DNA of 64,000 nucleotides, taken from Paenibacillus plantarum (GTDB lineage: Bacteria > Bacillota > Bacilli > Paenibacillales > NBRC-103111). The notes below the pieces were generated by a model that was not told where the DNA came from, did not search any database, and was given only the letters and a program-made list of their open reading frames with translations. The position numbers were made by a program, and so were the translations under genes. The DNA lies in assembly GCF_013141695.1 (NCBI RefSeq), contig NZ_WHNY01000018.1, forward strand, positions 19,668 to 83,667. The letters are read 5' to 3'. Positions 29,270-38,954 of the stretch are shown in pieces; positions within the stretch are counted from its first letter, which is position 1; every line of letters starts with the position of its first letter.

Positions 29270-29915
29270 ATGGAGAATCAATACGATGCGTTAGCCGCCT
29301 TTTTCCTGCAGGTGCCTATAGATATACATGGTGTGTATCAATCCCTTCTTCAGGAAGGTATACATCAAGGACATAAGGCGCAGCTCACGACGAAAAGCGG
29401 GATTCTTATCGCGCTAAGGGGTGAAGCTGATTTTATCATCGATGACGAAGTTCGGCGAAATGCTTGGCCAAGAGGATGCTGCGAAGAAAGCGATCGACAA
29501 GTTCACGGCCACGTTCACGCAAGCGAAGGACCAGCTGAAAGGCGTGGAAGGAACGGTTGCCTACGCTCAGGTTAGAGAGAAAACGATGTGGCTGCAAGGC
29601 ACCAAATATGCTGGTCATTATTATGAGCCGCTGGGTCTAAAGCCTCCGGAACAGGCGAATGGGGATGGCGCAGAACTTAGCCTTGAAGGCATAACCAAGA
29701 TCAATCCAGATTATATTTTCCTAGGATACTTTAATTACACGGATAAATCCCTGCCTGCTCTTGCAGATGAATGGGAGAAAACGGACGTGTGGAAATCACT
29801 TAAAGCGGTGAAGGCAAATCATGTGTACAAGATCAATGGTGCGGTCGCTTTCGGATACGGTCCGATCAGTAGAACGTATGGCGTTAATGCCATTGTGAGT
29901 GCGCTGAAAAAGTAG
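29270..29915 (+). pseudogene. Deletion-fused remnant: AraC-type regulator N-terminus joined to siderophore-binding protein C-terminus
   Basis: From ATG 29270 about 57 residues read as the sensor N-terminus of an AraC-family regulator (MENQYDALAAFF ... GILIALRGEADFIIDDE). At about 29440-29451 the meaningful frame shifts by one, and about 155 residues follow that match the C-terminal lobe of a Fe-siderophore substrate-binding protein (FGEMLGQEDAAKKAIDKF, INPDYIFLGYF, NHVYKINGAVAFGYGP), ending at 29915. Regulators of the Btr type carry an AraC part fused to such a binding domain, so one Btr-like gene with a large internal deletion is the simplest reading. Two neighbouring genes joined by a deletion is the alternative. 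The product should be nonfunctional. Confidence 0.75.
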
Positions 29916-30002
29916 TCTGGGCACATAGCGTAGCTTTGCTCATAAATACTTAATGTGCTAGGCGTAACGATCAGGAATTTAATACTTCCTCACTTCCATA
30001 AC

Positions 30003-30034
30003 AAAAACCACAACCGTAAAGGCTGTGGTTTTTG
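30003..30034. terminator. Bidirectional terminator between the pseudogene and cysA
   Basis: AAAAACCACA (30003-30012) pairs with TGTGGTTTTT (30024-30033), with A and T runs on the two sides, and lies 5 bp from the cysA stop. Confidence 0.88.
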
Positions 30035-30038
30035 CTTC

Positions 30039-31097
30039 TCAAATATGTACTGGAATCGGATCTTGCTTAAGCCCATTCTCGATGATTGACGTCTTAATGC
30101 CATCGAATACGTAAACGCGATGGATGAGCAAGTGAACGCTAGCACCTGGATGCAGCGCTGGCTTCTCTAACGATCGGTAAGCGATCAGCTTGAACGCCCC
30201 GACTTCCACTTCCACCTGCCAGCTCGTTCCGCGAAAGAAAAGATTCCGCACGATGCCTTCTTGGGATGCGGAGGGGTGACTCAGCTCACTCTTATCTCCG
30301 ACCTCGACGAATTCTGGGCGGATCACGGCCTTGCTGCCGCTAGTCAACTGCTCAAAGCCCCATAGTTGATGGGCATCCGAGATCTCGCTGGATTCACCAA
30401 TAAAGCCCGCCACGAAAGGTGTTTGTGGGTTCTTATAAATATCGATAGGCGTGCCCTTTTGCTCTAGACGGCCTTGTGAGATGATCATGATTTCGTCAGC
30501 CACCTCGACGGCTTCCTCCTGATCGTGCGTGACGAATATCGTCGTGATGCCGACTTTATTAATGGTTTCACGCAACCAGGTGCGCAGTTCCTTGCGCACC
30601 TTTGCGTCAATGGCAGCGAAAGGCTCATCGAGCAGCAGCAACCCTGGGTTGGGTGCCAATGCCCGAGCGAATGCTACACGCTGTCGCTGGCCGCCGGAAA
30701 GCTGATGGGGGAGCCTTTTTTCCAGCCCCGTCAGTCCAGTCAATGTAATGAGCTCGTGAACGCGGGCCTGAATGTCCACTTTCTTTTTCTTTTGCACGTT
30801 CAGCCCGAAGGCGATGTTATCGAACACGCTCATGTGTCGAAATAGCGCATAGTTCTGAAAAACAAAGCCCAGGTTCCGCGCTTGCGGCGCCAGGTCGTTA
30901 ACCAGCTGCCCGTCGAACAAAATATGTCCGCTAGTCGGCTCTTCCAGACCGGCAAGCATGCGAAGAATGGTCGTTTTGCCGCCCCCGCTCGGCCCCAAGA
31001 AGCCAATCAATTGCCCCTGCTGCACGCTAAACGAAACATCATCGGCAGCTAGGAAGCCGCCGAATTGTTTAGAAAGCTGTCTAACCTCGATCTGCAT
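30039..31097 (-). CDS. cysA: Sulfate/thiosulfate ABC transporter ATP-binding protein
   Basis: About 352 residues; the ATPase of the sulfate importer. Walker A GPSGGGKTT is at residues 35-43, signature LSGGQRQRVAFARAL near 133, Walker B LLLLDEPFAAID, and the H-loop VTHDQEEA. A C-terminal TOBE-like regulatory region follows. The frame is open to 31139, but GGAGGAAGG sits just upstream of the ATG at 31097, giving the usual CysA N-terminus MQIEVRQLSKQFG. It is the last gene of sbp-cysT-cysW-cysA, 14 bp after cysW. Confidence 0.94.
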   Translation of the reverse strand: MQIEVRQLSKQFGGFLAADDVSFSVQQGQLIGFLGPSGGGKTTILRMLAGLEEPTSGHILFDGQLVNDLAPQARNLGFVFQNYALFRHMSVFDNIAFGLNVQKKKKVDIQARVHELITLTGLTGLEKRLPHQLSGGQRQRVAFARALAPNPGLLLLDEPFAAIDAKVRKELRTWLRETINKVGITTIFVTHDQEEAVEVADEIMIISQGRLEQKGTPIDIYKNPQTPFVAGFIGESSEISDAHQLWGFEQLTSGSKAVIRPEFVEVGDKSELSHPSASQEGIVRNLFFRGTSWQVEVEVGAFKLIAYRSLEKPALHPGASVHLLIHRVYVFDGIKTSIIENGLKQDPIPVHI

Positions 31098-31111
31098 AAT
31101 GCCTTCCTCCG

Positions 31112-31981
31112 TTATGTCTCCGATTGTTCCTGCTTCCACTCAAGGAAACGTTTAACCAGCAGTGTGACCAACGCAAGTCCGACCAACAAGGTTGAAAAAG
31201 CGAACGCCGACGCATATTTGTATTCCTGATACAAAATCTGAATGTGCAATGGAATCGTATTGGTTTCCCCGCGAATATGCCCGGAAACGACCGATACCGC
31301 ACCAAATTCACCCATGGCCCGTGCATTGCACAGGATGATTCCATACAGCAATCCCCATTTGATATTGGGCAGCGTAACTTTCAGGAAGATGTACCAGCCC
31401 TTTGCGCCCAGCGTCGTCGCTGCTTCTTCCTCCTGCACCCCCTGTGCTTGCATGACGGGGATCAACTCCCTCGCAACGAACGGGAAGGTGACAAAGGTAG
31501 TAGCCAAAACGATGCCCGGCAGCGCAAAAATAACCTGGATATCATGCGCGTTTAACCACGGCCCGAGCCAGCCTTTGGCTCCGAATAGCAGCACAAAAAC
31601 AAGGCCCGCAATAACGGGTGAAATCGCGAAGGGCAAATCGATCAGTGTGATCAGCACGTTCTTGCCCTTGAATTTGAATTTAGCGATGGCCCATGCGGCG
31701 CTCACACCAAAAATAATGTTCATCGGCACGGCAAACGCTGCCGTTTTGAGTGTTAGGATAATGGCATGTCTCGCTGCTTCATCATCGAAGGCGGAGAGGT
31801 AGACCTCGAGTCCTTTTTTAAATGCCTGCACAAAAACAGTAATTAACGGAAGCACCAGCAGCAGAGTCAAGTACAGAAGTGCTATGCCAATTAGCGTCCA
31901 CTTCACCCAAGGTGCTTCGGTTACATGCTTCGGACGGGCGGTACGACTTTCTGCATGGATATTCGTTGCAATTCCCGCCAT
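31112..31981 (-). CDS. cysW: Sulfate ABC transporter permease CysW
   Basis: About 289 residues with six predicted membrane helices and the ABC-permease coupling motif region (EEAATTLGAKGWYIFLKVTLPN). It pairs with CysT to form the sulfate channel. The frame extends to a GTG at 32002, but an AGGGGG ribosome binding site is placed for ATG 31981 (MAGIATNIHAES). The polar N-terminal 30 residues before the first helix are longer than usual but plausible. Confidence 0.92.
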   Translation of the reverse strand: MAGIATNIHAESRTARPKHVTEAPWVKWTLIGIALLYLTLLLVLPLITVFVQAFKKGLEVYLSAFDDEAARHAIILTLKTAAFAVPMNIIFGVSAAWAIAKFKFKGKNVLITLIDLPFAISPVIAGLVFVLLFGAKGWLGPWLNAHDIQVIFALPGIVLATTFVTFPFVARELIPVMQAQGVQEEEAATTLGAKGWYIFLKVTLPNIKWGLLYGIILCNARAMGEFGAVSVVSGHIRGETNTIPLHIQILYQEYKYASAFAFSTLLVGLALVTLLVKRFLEWKQEQSET

Positions 31982-32014
31982 GTTGCGGTTTCCCCCTTTC
32001 ACTTAGGGCCCCAA

Positions 32015-32851
32015 TCAGTTCGAGATGACTTTGCGGTTTGCGAACCACTGCACGAAGTTAATGAGCAGCAGCAACACGAACGAAACGACCAGCATAACAA
32101 CGGCAATGGCCGTAGCGCCAGTGTAATCGTATTGTTCGAGCTTCGTCATGATGAGCAGCGGCGTAATCTCGGTGAACATCGGGATGTTACCGGCGATGAA
32201 AACGACGGAGCCGTATTCACCGACAGCTCGGGCAAACGCCAGAGCGAAACCGGTCAAGAGGGCCGGCAGCAGTTCCGGCAAGATTACCTTCCGGAACGTG
32301 CGAAGCCGTCCAGCTCCGAGAGTTGCCGCTGCCTCCTCCGTTTCGGCTGAGAGTTCTTCAATGACAGGCTGAACCGTCCGTACGACGAACGGTAGCCCGA
32401 TAAACGTTAGTGCGATGATGATACCCAGCGGTGTGAATGCGATTTTGATGCCATACGGCTCCAAGAGTGAGCCGATCCAGCCTTTGGAGGAATACAGGCT
32501 GGTTAAAGCGATGCCCGCCACGGCTGTCGGAAGTGCGAAGGGCATATCGACTAGCGCATCCAGAATTCTTTTGCCCGGAAAACGGTATCTCACGAGTACC
32601 CAGGCTACGATGAAGCCGAAGACGGCGTTGATCAGCGCTCCTATGAGCGAGGCGCCGAATGTCAGTTTATATGAAGCAACCACCTGCGGGTCGGTGATGA
32701 CTGCCCAGAAGCGATCCCACGGCATCGTCGCCGTCTTCAAGATGAGCGCGGATAATGGTATCAGCACGATGAGGCTCAAGTACAGCAGGGTAAACCCCAT
32801 GGTGACGCCAAATCCGGGGAGTATGCTTTTAACTTTCCAACCTGTTTGCAT
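32015..32851 (-). CDS. cysT: Sulfate ABC transporter permease CysT
   Basis: A 278-residue membrane protein with six hydrophobic segments and the [22 protein letters not shown] coupling helix. It is the partner of CysW. It begins 17 bp after the sulfate-binding protein gene and ends 33 bp before cysW, in one minus-strand operon. Confidence 0.94.
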   Translation of the reverse strand: MQTGWKVKSILPGFGVTMGFTLLYLSLIVLIPLSALILKTATMPWDRFWAVITDPQVVASYKLTFGASLIGALINAVFGFIVAWVLVRYRFPGKRILDALVDMPFALPTAVAGIALTSLYSSKGWIGSLLEPYGIKIAFTPLGIIIALTFIGLPFVVRTVQPVIEELSAETEEAAATLGAGRLRTFRKVILPELLPALLTGFALAFARAVGEYGSVVFIAGNIPMFTEITPLLIMTKLEQYDYTGATAIAVVMLVVSFVLLLLINFVQWFANRKVISN

Positions 32852-32868
32852 AACGAGGTTAACCCCTT

Positions 32869-33984
32869 TTATTTAGCTGCTGGTTTGTAAATCTGATCGA
32901 AGATGCCTCCATCATTGAAATGAGCGGTTTGTACTTTTGCCCAACCGCCGTATGGGGCGTCATTAATCGTCACGAGTTTAAGTTTGGGAAATTTGGACTC
33001 GTATTTCTTCGCAATCGCCTCAGAGGTCGGACGGTAGAAGTTTTCCGCGGCAATTGTTTGTCCTTCATCGCTGTACAAGTAGTCGAGATAGGCTTTGGCA
33101 ACTTCCTGCGTGCCTCTGCTATCCGCAACTTTATCTACGATCGCGACTGGTGGTTCAGCAAGGATAGAGATGGACGGATAGATGATTTCATATTTGTTTG
33201 GTTCGGATTTGACGGATAACAAAGCTTCGTTTTCCCAAGCAATCAGCACATCGCCAATACCTTGCTCAACAAAAGTTATCGTTGAATCGCGTGCACCGGT
33301 GCCAAGCACCTTGACGTTCTTGTAAATATTACCGACAAACGCTTTCGTTTGCGCTTCATCATTGCCTTTGCCCAGCGAGTATGCCCAGGCTGCCACATAG
33401 TTCCAGCGCGCTCCGCCCGAAGTTTTCGGATTTGGCGTAATGACCTCAGTGCCCGGTTTCACCAAATCATCCCAGTCCTTAATGCCCTTCGGATTGCCCT
33501 TGCGAACGAGGAGAACGATCGTTGAAGTGTACGGTGCGCTGTTGAGTTTGAACTCCTGCTGCCAGCCTGGCTGGATCAGGCCTTCCTTCTCTAATGGATC
33601 GATATCTGCGGACAGGGCCAGTGTCACCACGTCGGCCTTGATACCGTCGATGACGGATCGCGCCTGCTTGCCAGAACCGCCATGAGATTGTTTGATAGTC
33701 ACTTTGTTGCCGGTCTTCTCCTCATAATACTTAGTGAACGATTTGTTGTAAGCTTCATATAACTCCCGTGTCGGGTCATACGATACATTGAGCAGCTCGT
33801 AAGATTTGCCCCCTGCTGGTTTGGTGCTGGCTGCTGCAGTTGCTGCTGTGGTCGCTGCCGTGGCAGCTGGCTGTGTCGAAGTTTCCTTACCCCCGCACGC
33901 GACCGTACCTGCAACGAGAGCAGACAGTACAAATAATGATGATGTTCGTTTAATAAGTGGTTTCCAAGCGAATGCATTCCCCAT
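32869..33984 (-). CDS. sbp: Sulfate-binding lipoprotein
   Basis: A 371-residue substrate-binding protein for sulfate. The signal peptide ends in a lipobox-like TVAC with Cys30, so it is membrane-anchored outside the cell; an Ala/Thr-rich linker follows. The mature part begins [15 protein letters not shown] and contains [17 protein letters not shown] and [21 protein letters not shown], typical of the Sbp/CysP family. It heads the operon. The 276-bp gap upstream, shared with the divergent EAL gene, holds a GGAATT-like element on the minus strand (plus 34039-34044) that could belong to a sulfur regulator; this is only a suggestion. Confidence 0.93.
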   Translation of the reverse strand: MGNAFAWKPLIKRTSSLFVLSALVAGTVACGGKETSTQPAATAATTAATAAASTKPAGGKSYELLNVSYDPTRELYEAYNKSFTKYYEEKTGNKVTIKQSHGGSGKQARSVIDGIKADVVTLALSADIDPLEKEGLIQPGWQQEFKLNSAPYTSTIVLLVRKGNPKGIKDWDDLVKPGTEVITPNPKTSGGARWNYVAAWAYSLGKGNDEAQTKAFVGNIYKNVKVLGTGARDSTITFVEQGIGDVLIAWENEALLSVKSEPNKYEIIYPSISILAEPPVAIVDKVADSRGTQEVAKAYLDYLYSDEGQTIAAENFYRPTSEAIAKKYESKFPKLKLVTINDAPYGGWAKVQTAHFNDGGIFDQIYKPAAK

Positions 33985-34175
33985 GAATAATACCCCTCTC
34001 TTACTGCTTAAATTTTCTGGTCAAACCAATAATAATATAATTCCGATGTGTTTACTTGGTGTAATGTTGAAATCAATCTAGCATTTAAAGGAAACTTTTG
34101 TCAATAAAAAATTTCATAGGGCTGTATTTGGAGGGATAAGGGCTTATTTAGGCTGGATTACAGCAATTCCAATCA

Positions 34176-34204
34176 TTGACATGGTAAAATATTGATGCTA
34201 AAAT
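34176..34204 (+). promoter_or_regulatory. Strong promoter of the EAL/chemoreceptor genes
   Basis: TTGACA (34176-34181), a 17-bp spacer and TAAAAT (34199-34204) with an extended TG (34196-34197). Confidence 0.78.
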
Positions 34205-34260
34205 CCAAACCTAAGTAAACTTATCGGAAATAAATGATTTAATTTCGGTTAGAAGAGAAG

Positions 34261-35079
34261 GTGATTCCTATTGTCCACGTACCCATTTCAGTTTCTTCTT
34301 TAAAAAAGGATTTGGCGAGAGCCATTGTAACCGACCAATTGAGTCTCTACTATCAGCCGCAAATCGAGATGAAGCATCGGCATATTGTAGGCATTGAAGG
34401 ACTTGTCCGCTGGAATCATCCGAATTATGGAATAGTACCGCCATCAACCTTTATTCCTATAGCCGAAGAGAACGGACTTATTGTACAAATTGGTTTATGG
34501 GTTATGCGAGAAGGGTGTATGGCACACCAACGCTTTGCCGCACTTGGGCTTCCGCCTCTTTCTTTTTCTATTAATATATCGCCTACGCAATTGAACTGTC
34601 CTTCTTTTCTGGAAGATTTGTACCGTATTATCCGAGAGACTGGCGTCGATCCCCGATTTCTTGAACTTGAAATCACCGAATCTATGGAGCTTGATCAAGT
34701 TGATCAAATAAGCAGGAAGCTTCGTAAGGTCCGTGAGATGGGAATTAGAACGGCCATTGACGATTTTGGCGTTGGATTAAGCAATTATCATCGACTTCGC
34801 CAATTACCTATCGATCGGTTAAAGCTGGACAGGTCGTTAATACGGAATATTCACACGGAATATAATCAGCGCTTCATCGTTTCGGCCATTATTCTCCTTG
34901 CGAATCGACTAGGCATTGATGTCATCGCCGAAGGTGTCGAACATGGCGAACAGGAAAAGGTGCTGCTGGAAGTGGGGTGCAGCCTTGCACAAGGGTTTCA
35001 TTACGCGCAACCGATGACATGCTCACAATGGGAAGAATATTATGCCCAGCATCTAGGATTAAACTTGTATGCCATTTAA
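34261..35079 (+). CDS. EAL-domain c-di-GMP phosphodiesterase
   Basis: A 272-residue stand-alone EAL protein, predicted to hydrolyse cyclic di-GMP. The signature reads EGLVR (46-50) rather than EALVR. The catalytic and metal residues otherwise look intact: Glu46, Asn105 (NISPTQL), Glu137 (LEITES), Asp167-Asp168 (DDFGVG), Lys188 (KLDRS) and Glu224 (IAEGVE). No sensory or GGDEF domain and no membrane segment are present. The only in-frame start is GTG 34261, with a weak purine-rich site upstream; TAA at 34240 closes the frame. The chemoreceptor gene starts 25 bp downstream, so both are probably co-transcribed. Confidence 0.85.
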   Translation: MIPIVHVPISVSSLKKDLARAIVTDQLSLYYQPQIEMKHRHIVGIEGLVRWNHPNYGIVPPSTFIPIAEENGLIVQIGLWVMREGCMAHQRFAALGLPPLSFSINISPTQLNCPSFLEDLYRIIRETGVDPRFLELEITESMELDQVDQISRKLRKVREMGIRTAIDDFGVGLSNYHRLRQLPIDRLKLDRSLIRNIHTEYNQRFIVSAIILLANRLGIDVIAEGVEHGEQEKVLLEVGCSLAQGFHYAQPMTCSQWEEYYAQHLGLNLYAI

Positions 35080-35104
35080 ATTTTTGAGTATGTGAAGGAG
35101 ATGG

Positions 35105-37255
35105 TTGAGTGCTATGGAACGATTTATTACTTTCATTCGGTGGTGGAGATCTATCGGATCACGCGGTTTGAACCCGGGGATCTTATTGTTAAATCGGTTT
35201 TCGTTCTTGGGTAAGTTTGCGTTGATCGGGATTGTGGTGCTCGTGCCATTGCTCGTGTTGATGGGGCGATCTGTTATTGATTCGCGCGCCTCGCTGTCTG
35301 CTGTTCACAAGCAGATTGGTGGTTTGGAGGCTGTCCGTACAGTAGGCAATCTATTACGTGCGCTGGAGATGCATCGGACATTGCAGGAGAGTGCTCGTAC
35401 GAATCCGTCGGACGTCGAGCGTTGGAAAGCCGCAGAAGCCAAAGCCGACATTGCAATTGAAACGCTTGGATTCTACGTGGCGAAGGAAGGTGAGGATCAA
35501 TCCCTGCAAGAGACGTGGGGCGACTTCGTCAGCCGCTGGGGCCAATTGAAAGTGAAAGGACTTGAGCTTAAACGTATTGAAAGCTTTGACGCACACTCGG
35601 TATTAACCAATCGGTTATCAAGACTAATCGATCGGTTGGGAATGTCGTCGGGCCTTCTATTGGACTCTCAACCAGAATTATTTCAAATCAAGGAGGAGAC
35701 CATTCGGCAATTTCCCAAACTCTTACTTCACTTCGATAGCTTCCAGCTCGATACGCTGATGGCAGTTACGCTATCAACATTTGGCGTGAATGATAAGAAT
35801 AAAATTGCTGCGGGAGCGGAAGCGGTTCAAACGGAATGGGCGGCGATTTATCAAGCTTCTTCGGACACTTCTCAAGCAGCCGCCGATCACGGTGTGAAAG
35901 CTGGAGACGAGAAAACGCAGGAAGCTGTTACACGGATGTTAGATGACGTTCAGTCCAAAGTTATTATGCCGCTCAAAGTTTCATTGCAGGTACAAGAGGT
36001 GCAAAAGTTGTCGAGTGAGGTAGCAGATCGCTTCAATGAGCAATGGAGCGGGCGAATCGATTGGATCGATCAAAGTCTGCATAAGCGCGCTGTCAGCGAG
36101 AACAAGATGACTATTTTGATTCAACTGATTTGTATATTTGCGGTAGTGGCATCGATTTATCTGTTTGTCGCGCTTTATCGTTCGATTACTCGTGTAGTTT
36201 TCGACATGGAGAAAGCTGCATTGCAACTTGCTGATGGCGATTTGACAGTACGTTTTCAAATCCAAACAAAGGACGAGTTTCGGGTCGTTGCGAACAGCTT
36301 TAACCATATTTGCGAATCTTTCCAAACCGTGTTGCTTGAAGTGAGTCAATCATCTAATCAGCTGGCTGCATCTTCGCAGCAGCTATTGGCAAGCGCAGAG
36401 CAGAGCTCCAAGGCCACCGAGCATATTGCGGGTATTACCGAACAGATGGCGAATGGGGCTAATCAGCAGGTGTACAAGGTAGAGGAAAGCGTTCAGACGA
36501 TCCATAAAGTATCGGCAAACATTCAGCAAATTGCAGTGAGCGCACAATCTGCCCAGGTGACTACAATAACGGCCTCTGAGAAATCATCGGAAGGCGGACG
36601 AGCGATACAGACCGCAATAGGCCAGATGAGCTCCATTAGCAGCTCCGTGGACGGACTTGCGCAAGTGATTGCCCAATTTGCTGTTACTTCCAAAGAGATT
36701 AGCCAAATCACGGAAGCTATCACAGAAATATCTCAACAAACGAACCTGCTCTCTCTTAATGCAGCAATCGAAGCGGCAAGGGCAGGTGAACACGGACGCG
36801 GTTTTGCTGTCGTAGCCGATGAAGTGAAGAAACTTGCGGGACAATCCTCCAAGTCGACGGACAAAATTGCGGGTCTAATCCGTACCATTCTGGTTGAGAT
36901 TGATAAGGTTCAGGCGTCTATGCAATCGGCCATTAATGAAGTTGTTCTGGGCATTGAAGTCGTTCATACGGCAGGAAGCTTATTTTCTGAGATTGAACAA
37001 TCTGTCGATGAGGTAAATAGCCATGTCCGGCAGGTTACGGCAGCTACTCAGCAAATTTCCGCAGGGACCACGCAAGTTGTTCAAGATATTGAAGGCATCG
37101 CCAGTGTCGCTCAGGCAACAGCATCCGGAACCCAGAATGTATCTACCGCCGCAGAAGAACAGCTGGCTTCTATGCAAGAAATTTCATCATCATCTTCGGG
37201 ACTTACACACTTGGCAGACGAGTTGCTCGTTTTAGTAGACAAATTCAAGATGTAA
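35105..37255 (+). CDS. Methyl-accepting chemotaxis protein
   Basis: About 716 residues. Membrane segment 1 lies near residues 32-54, an extracellular sensor region of about 280 residues follows, segment 2 is near 335-358, then a HAMP domain (about 360-412) and a long cytoplasmic signalling hairpin. The tip, [35 protein letters not shown] (about residues 543-577), is the CheA/CheW-binding signature. The start is uncertain: TTG 35105 lies 4 bp after AAGGAG and ATG 35114 lies 13 bp after it. Coupled to the EAL gene, it links chemotaxis or surface behaviour with c-di-GMP. Ligand unknown. Confidence 0.93.
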   Translation: MSAMERFITFIRWWRSIGSRGLNPGILLLNRFSFLGKFALIGIVVLVPLLVLMGRSVIDSRASLSAVHKQIGGLEAVRTVGNLLRALEMHRTLQESARTNPSDVERWKAAEAKADIAIETLGFYVAKEGEDQSLQETWGDFVSRWGQLKVKGLELKRIESFDAHSVLTNRLSRLIDRLGMSSGLLLDSQPELFQIKEETIRQFPKLLLHFDSFQLDTLMAVTLSTFGVNDKNKIAAGAEAVQTEWAAIYQASSDTSQAAADHGVKAGDEKTQEAVTRMLDDVQSKVIMPLKVSLQVQEVQKLSSEVADRFNEQWSGRIDWIDQSLHKRAVSENKMTILIQLICIFAVVASIYLFVALYRSITRVVFDMEKAALQLADGDLTVRFQIQTKDEFRVVANSFNHICESFQTVLLEVSQSSNQLAASSQQLLASAEQSSKATEHIAGITEQMANGANQQVYKVEESVQTIHKVSANIQQIAVSAQSAQVTTITASEKSSEGGRAIQTAIGQMSSISSSVDGLAQVIAQFAVTSKEISQITEAITEISQQTNLLSLNAAIEAARAGEHGRGFAVVADEVKKLAGQSSKSTDKIAGLIRTILVEIDKVQASMQSAINEVVLGIEVVHTAGSLFSEIEQSVDEVNSHVRQVTAATQQISAGTTQVVQDIEGIASVAQATASGTQNVSTAAEEQLASMQEISSSSSGLTHLADELLVLVDKFKM

Positions 37256-37375
37256 TCACGCGATGGCGGAATTGACGCGTAGCGCAGTTGCTTCCATGCC
37301 AATCTTTGTTTCACCGCCTCTCCTAAAGGGTAATAAGGACAAACAAGCATCATATCCTTCAGGAGGTGTTCCACT

Positions 37376-37747
37376 ATGGAAGCAGACAACACGTTCCACG
37401 AGGCTGAGGAGGAGATTGTTCTACAAAAGCAAGGCAACGCCTTCATCCTCAGCACGCTGTCAGGTACGGTCGGTGAGATTACTTACAAGTTGGTCGATAC
37501 CGATACTTGGGTAATTGATCATACCTACGTGGACCCGCGCTACCGTGGTCGTCAACTGGGCAAACAGTTGCTAGACGTGGTCGTCCACGAAGCCCGTGAC
37601 AAAGGGCGCAAGATTATCCCTTCCTGCTCCTTCGCATTGGAGGAATTCAAGAAAAACTCTGCGTATGCCGATGTTTGGGATAATGATAAATCGGCGAGCG
37701 AGTTCTCCGATACGTATAGCTCAGGCAGCGCCACAATGAAGCGATAG
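37376..37747 (+). CDS. Small GNAT-family N-acetyltransferase (YjdJ-like)
   Basis: A 123-residue protein of the short GCN5-related class (COG2388 type). The core VIDHTYVDPRYRGRQLGKQLLDVVVHEARDKGRKIIPSCSFA (about residues 43-83) carries the acetyl-CoA loop RYRGRQLGKQL. Substrates of this class are mostly unknown. AGGAGGTG precedes ATG by about 10 bp. The Ser-rich C-terminus is slightly longer than in many homologues. Monocistronic, with a terminator directly after it. Confidence 0.85.
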   Translation: MEADNTFHEAEEEIVLQKQGNAFILSTLSGTVGEITYKLVDTDTWVIDHTYVDPRYRGRQLGKQLLDVVVHEARDKGRKIIPSCSFALEEFKKNSAYADVWDNDKSASEFSDTYSSGSATMKR

Positions 37748-37753
37748 GGATCG

Positions 37754-37800
37754 ACACAAGCAGGCTAGCGTCCGATAGGATGCGGGCCTGCTTGTGTTTT
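37754..37800 (+). terminator. Terminator after the acetyltransferase gene
   Basis: ACACAAGCAGGC (37754-37765) is the exact complement of GCCTGCTTGTGT (37786-37797), followed by TTT. Confidence 0.88.
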
Positions 37801-37819
37801 ATGGCTGCCAATTCGTGTT

Positions 37820-38004
37820 TAGATGTATAAACTACAGCTAATTTGCTCGAACTAGACGTACTTTCGTGATTAAATGGAAGAAGTACATTTAATTTGGGTG
37901 AAATTTGAAGAATCGAGCAAATCGAAGGAATTTAACGACAGGAAATACAGTTAATCTTTCGAATTCGAGAAATCTGCTTCAAATAGATGGAGAAAATCCA
38001 GTTA
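37820..38004. repeat. Four-module 185-bp intergenic element, copy A
   Basis: Four 21-bp dyad modules start at 37820, 37871, 37933 and 37984 (steps 51, 62, 51). Each reads T plus a five-base arm, nine bases, and an arm resembling CAGTTA: for example TAAATG-N9-CATTTA (37871-37891) and TAGATG-N9-CAGTTA (37984-38004). It lies between two convergent genes and between their two terminators. It contains no supported ORF. Confidence 0.8.
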
Positions 38005-38050
38005 TTTTGTGGGAAGCAGTTTATTGCTCATTTATTCCATATCGGTCATT

Positions 38051-38106
38051 AAAGAAAAAAGAGGCTGTTGCCAAAAGTCTAAAGTGACTTTTGGCAACAG
38101 CCTCTT
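38051..38106 (-). terminator. Terminator of the general stress protein gene (21-bp stem)
   Basis: The 21-base arms 38059-38079 and 38086-38106 are perfectly complementary around a 6-base loop. On the minus strand the stem is followed by TTTTTTCTTT. The stem is unusually long for a terminator. Confidence 0.85.
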
Positions 38107-38158
38107 GTAGGTCTTAGCTATGCATATGTCATGCTGTAAGCATGGCACAGCGCCGGCT

Positions 38159-38719
38159 TTACAAGTTATTGCGATAGCGGTTGTTGGCGCCGCCTGTATT
38201 GCTTACGTACCCGTAGTCCGGACTGTATGTATCCGCATTGAGCGACTTGTGTGCGCGAAAAATCCGATACGCCAGATTGGCGCTTTCGGCGTCGCCGTCT
38301 ACGAGGACGAGCACTTTGCCTTTTTGAACATATTCGTCATAAAGCATCGCATCCTTCTCGGGGATACCAAGTCCGATCAAGCCGCCGACCAGTCCGCCTG
38401 CACCTGCCCCGACAGCTGCACCTGTTAAGGTCGCCACGATGGGACCTGCTACAAGGATGGGACCCAGTCCGGGAATCGCCAAAGCGCCGATGCTCACGAG
38501 CAGCCCCGTCACCCCGCCTAGTACGCCGCCTGTCGCCGCGCCTGTTGCCAGACCTTCTTCCGCTTTGGTCGCGGTCGCTTCTTCGATATGGTCCAGATCA
38601 CCGCGGTTGCGGCCCACTACGGAGAGTTCCTCCGAGCTATATCCCTCTGCCTTCAATTGGTTGATAACGCGAATCGCTTCTTCTTCCGTGTTGAATACGC
38701 CGATAATATGTTTGCTCAT
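38159..38719 (-). CDS. General stress protein 17M-like (YflT domain, glycine-zipper)
   Basis: A 186-residue protein. The N-terminal YflT-type domain (SKHIIGVFNTEEEAIRVINQLKAEGYSSEELSVVGR) is followed by a Gly/Ala-rich glycine-zipper stretch (about 60-130) likely to contact membranes, then KVLVLVDGDAESANLAYRIFRAH. The B. subtilis relatives are members of the sigma-B general stress regulon. AGGAGGGA precedes ATG 38719; the frame extends upstream to 38752 without support. The promoter looks sigma-B-like, which agrees with the family. Confidence 0.88.
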   Translation of the reverse strand: MSKHIIGVFNTEEEAIRVINQLKAEGYSSEELSVVGRNRGDLDHIEEATATKAEEGLATGAATGGVLGGVTGLLVSIGALAIPGLGPILVAGPIVATLTGAAVGAGAGGLVGGLIGLGIPEKDAMLYDEYVQKGKVLVLVDGDAESANLAYRIFRAHKSLNADTYSPDYGYVSNTGGANNRYRNNL

Positions 38720-38783
38720 GGTAATCCCTCCTGGAAAGTTGAGTGTTAGCAAGCCGCTTTAGGCGACTGTGGCATACGGTTAC

Positions 38784-38809
38784 TTACCCCAAATCCCCTG
38801 ATATCAAAC
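38784..38809 (-). promoter_or_regulatory. Sigma-B-like promoter of the general stress gene
   Basis: On the minus strand, GTTTGA (plus 38804-38809), 14 bp and GGGTAA (plus 38784-38789) closely match the general stress sigma consensus GTTTAA-N13-15-GGGTAT. The start point would be near 38777, giving a leader of about 58 nt. Confidence 0.7.
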
Positions 38810-38954
38810 AACTTTTAATAGAGTAGAGTGAAAAACTTTAGGTATTATTCCATCCCAGCGAGCCCGGATAAATGATGTTGTTCCATTTTTCAAAAGGAGT
38901 TTAAGATGAAATGTCGAAAAAAGAATAAATAACCAAAAAATTCATGTACAGGAT

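Noticed and set aside
34039..34060. CymR-type sulfur-regulator site upstream of sbp
   Set aside because: Only a GGAATT core is visible; the rest does not match well enough to claim an operator.
37905..38087. 60-residue frame inside the four-module element A
   Set aside because: It overlaps the repeat modules and a terminator; no start signal.
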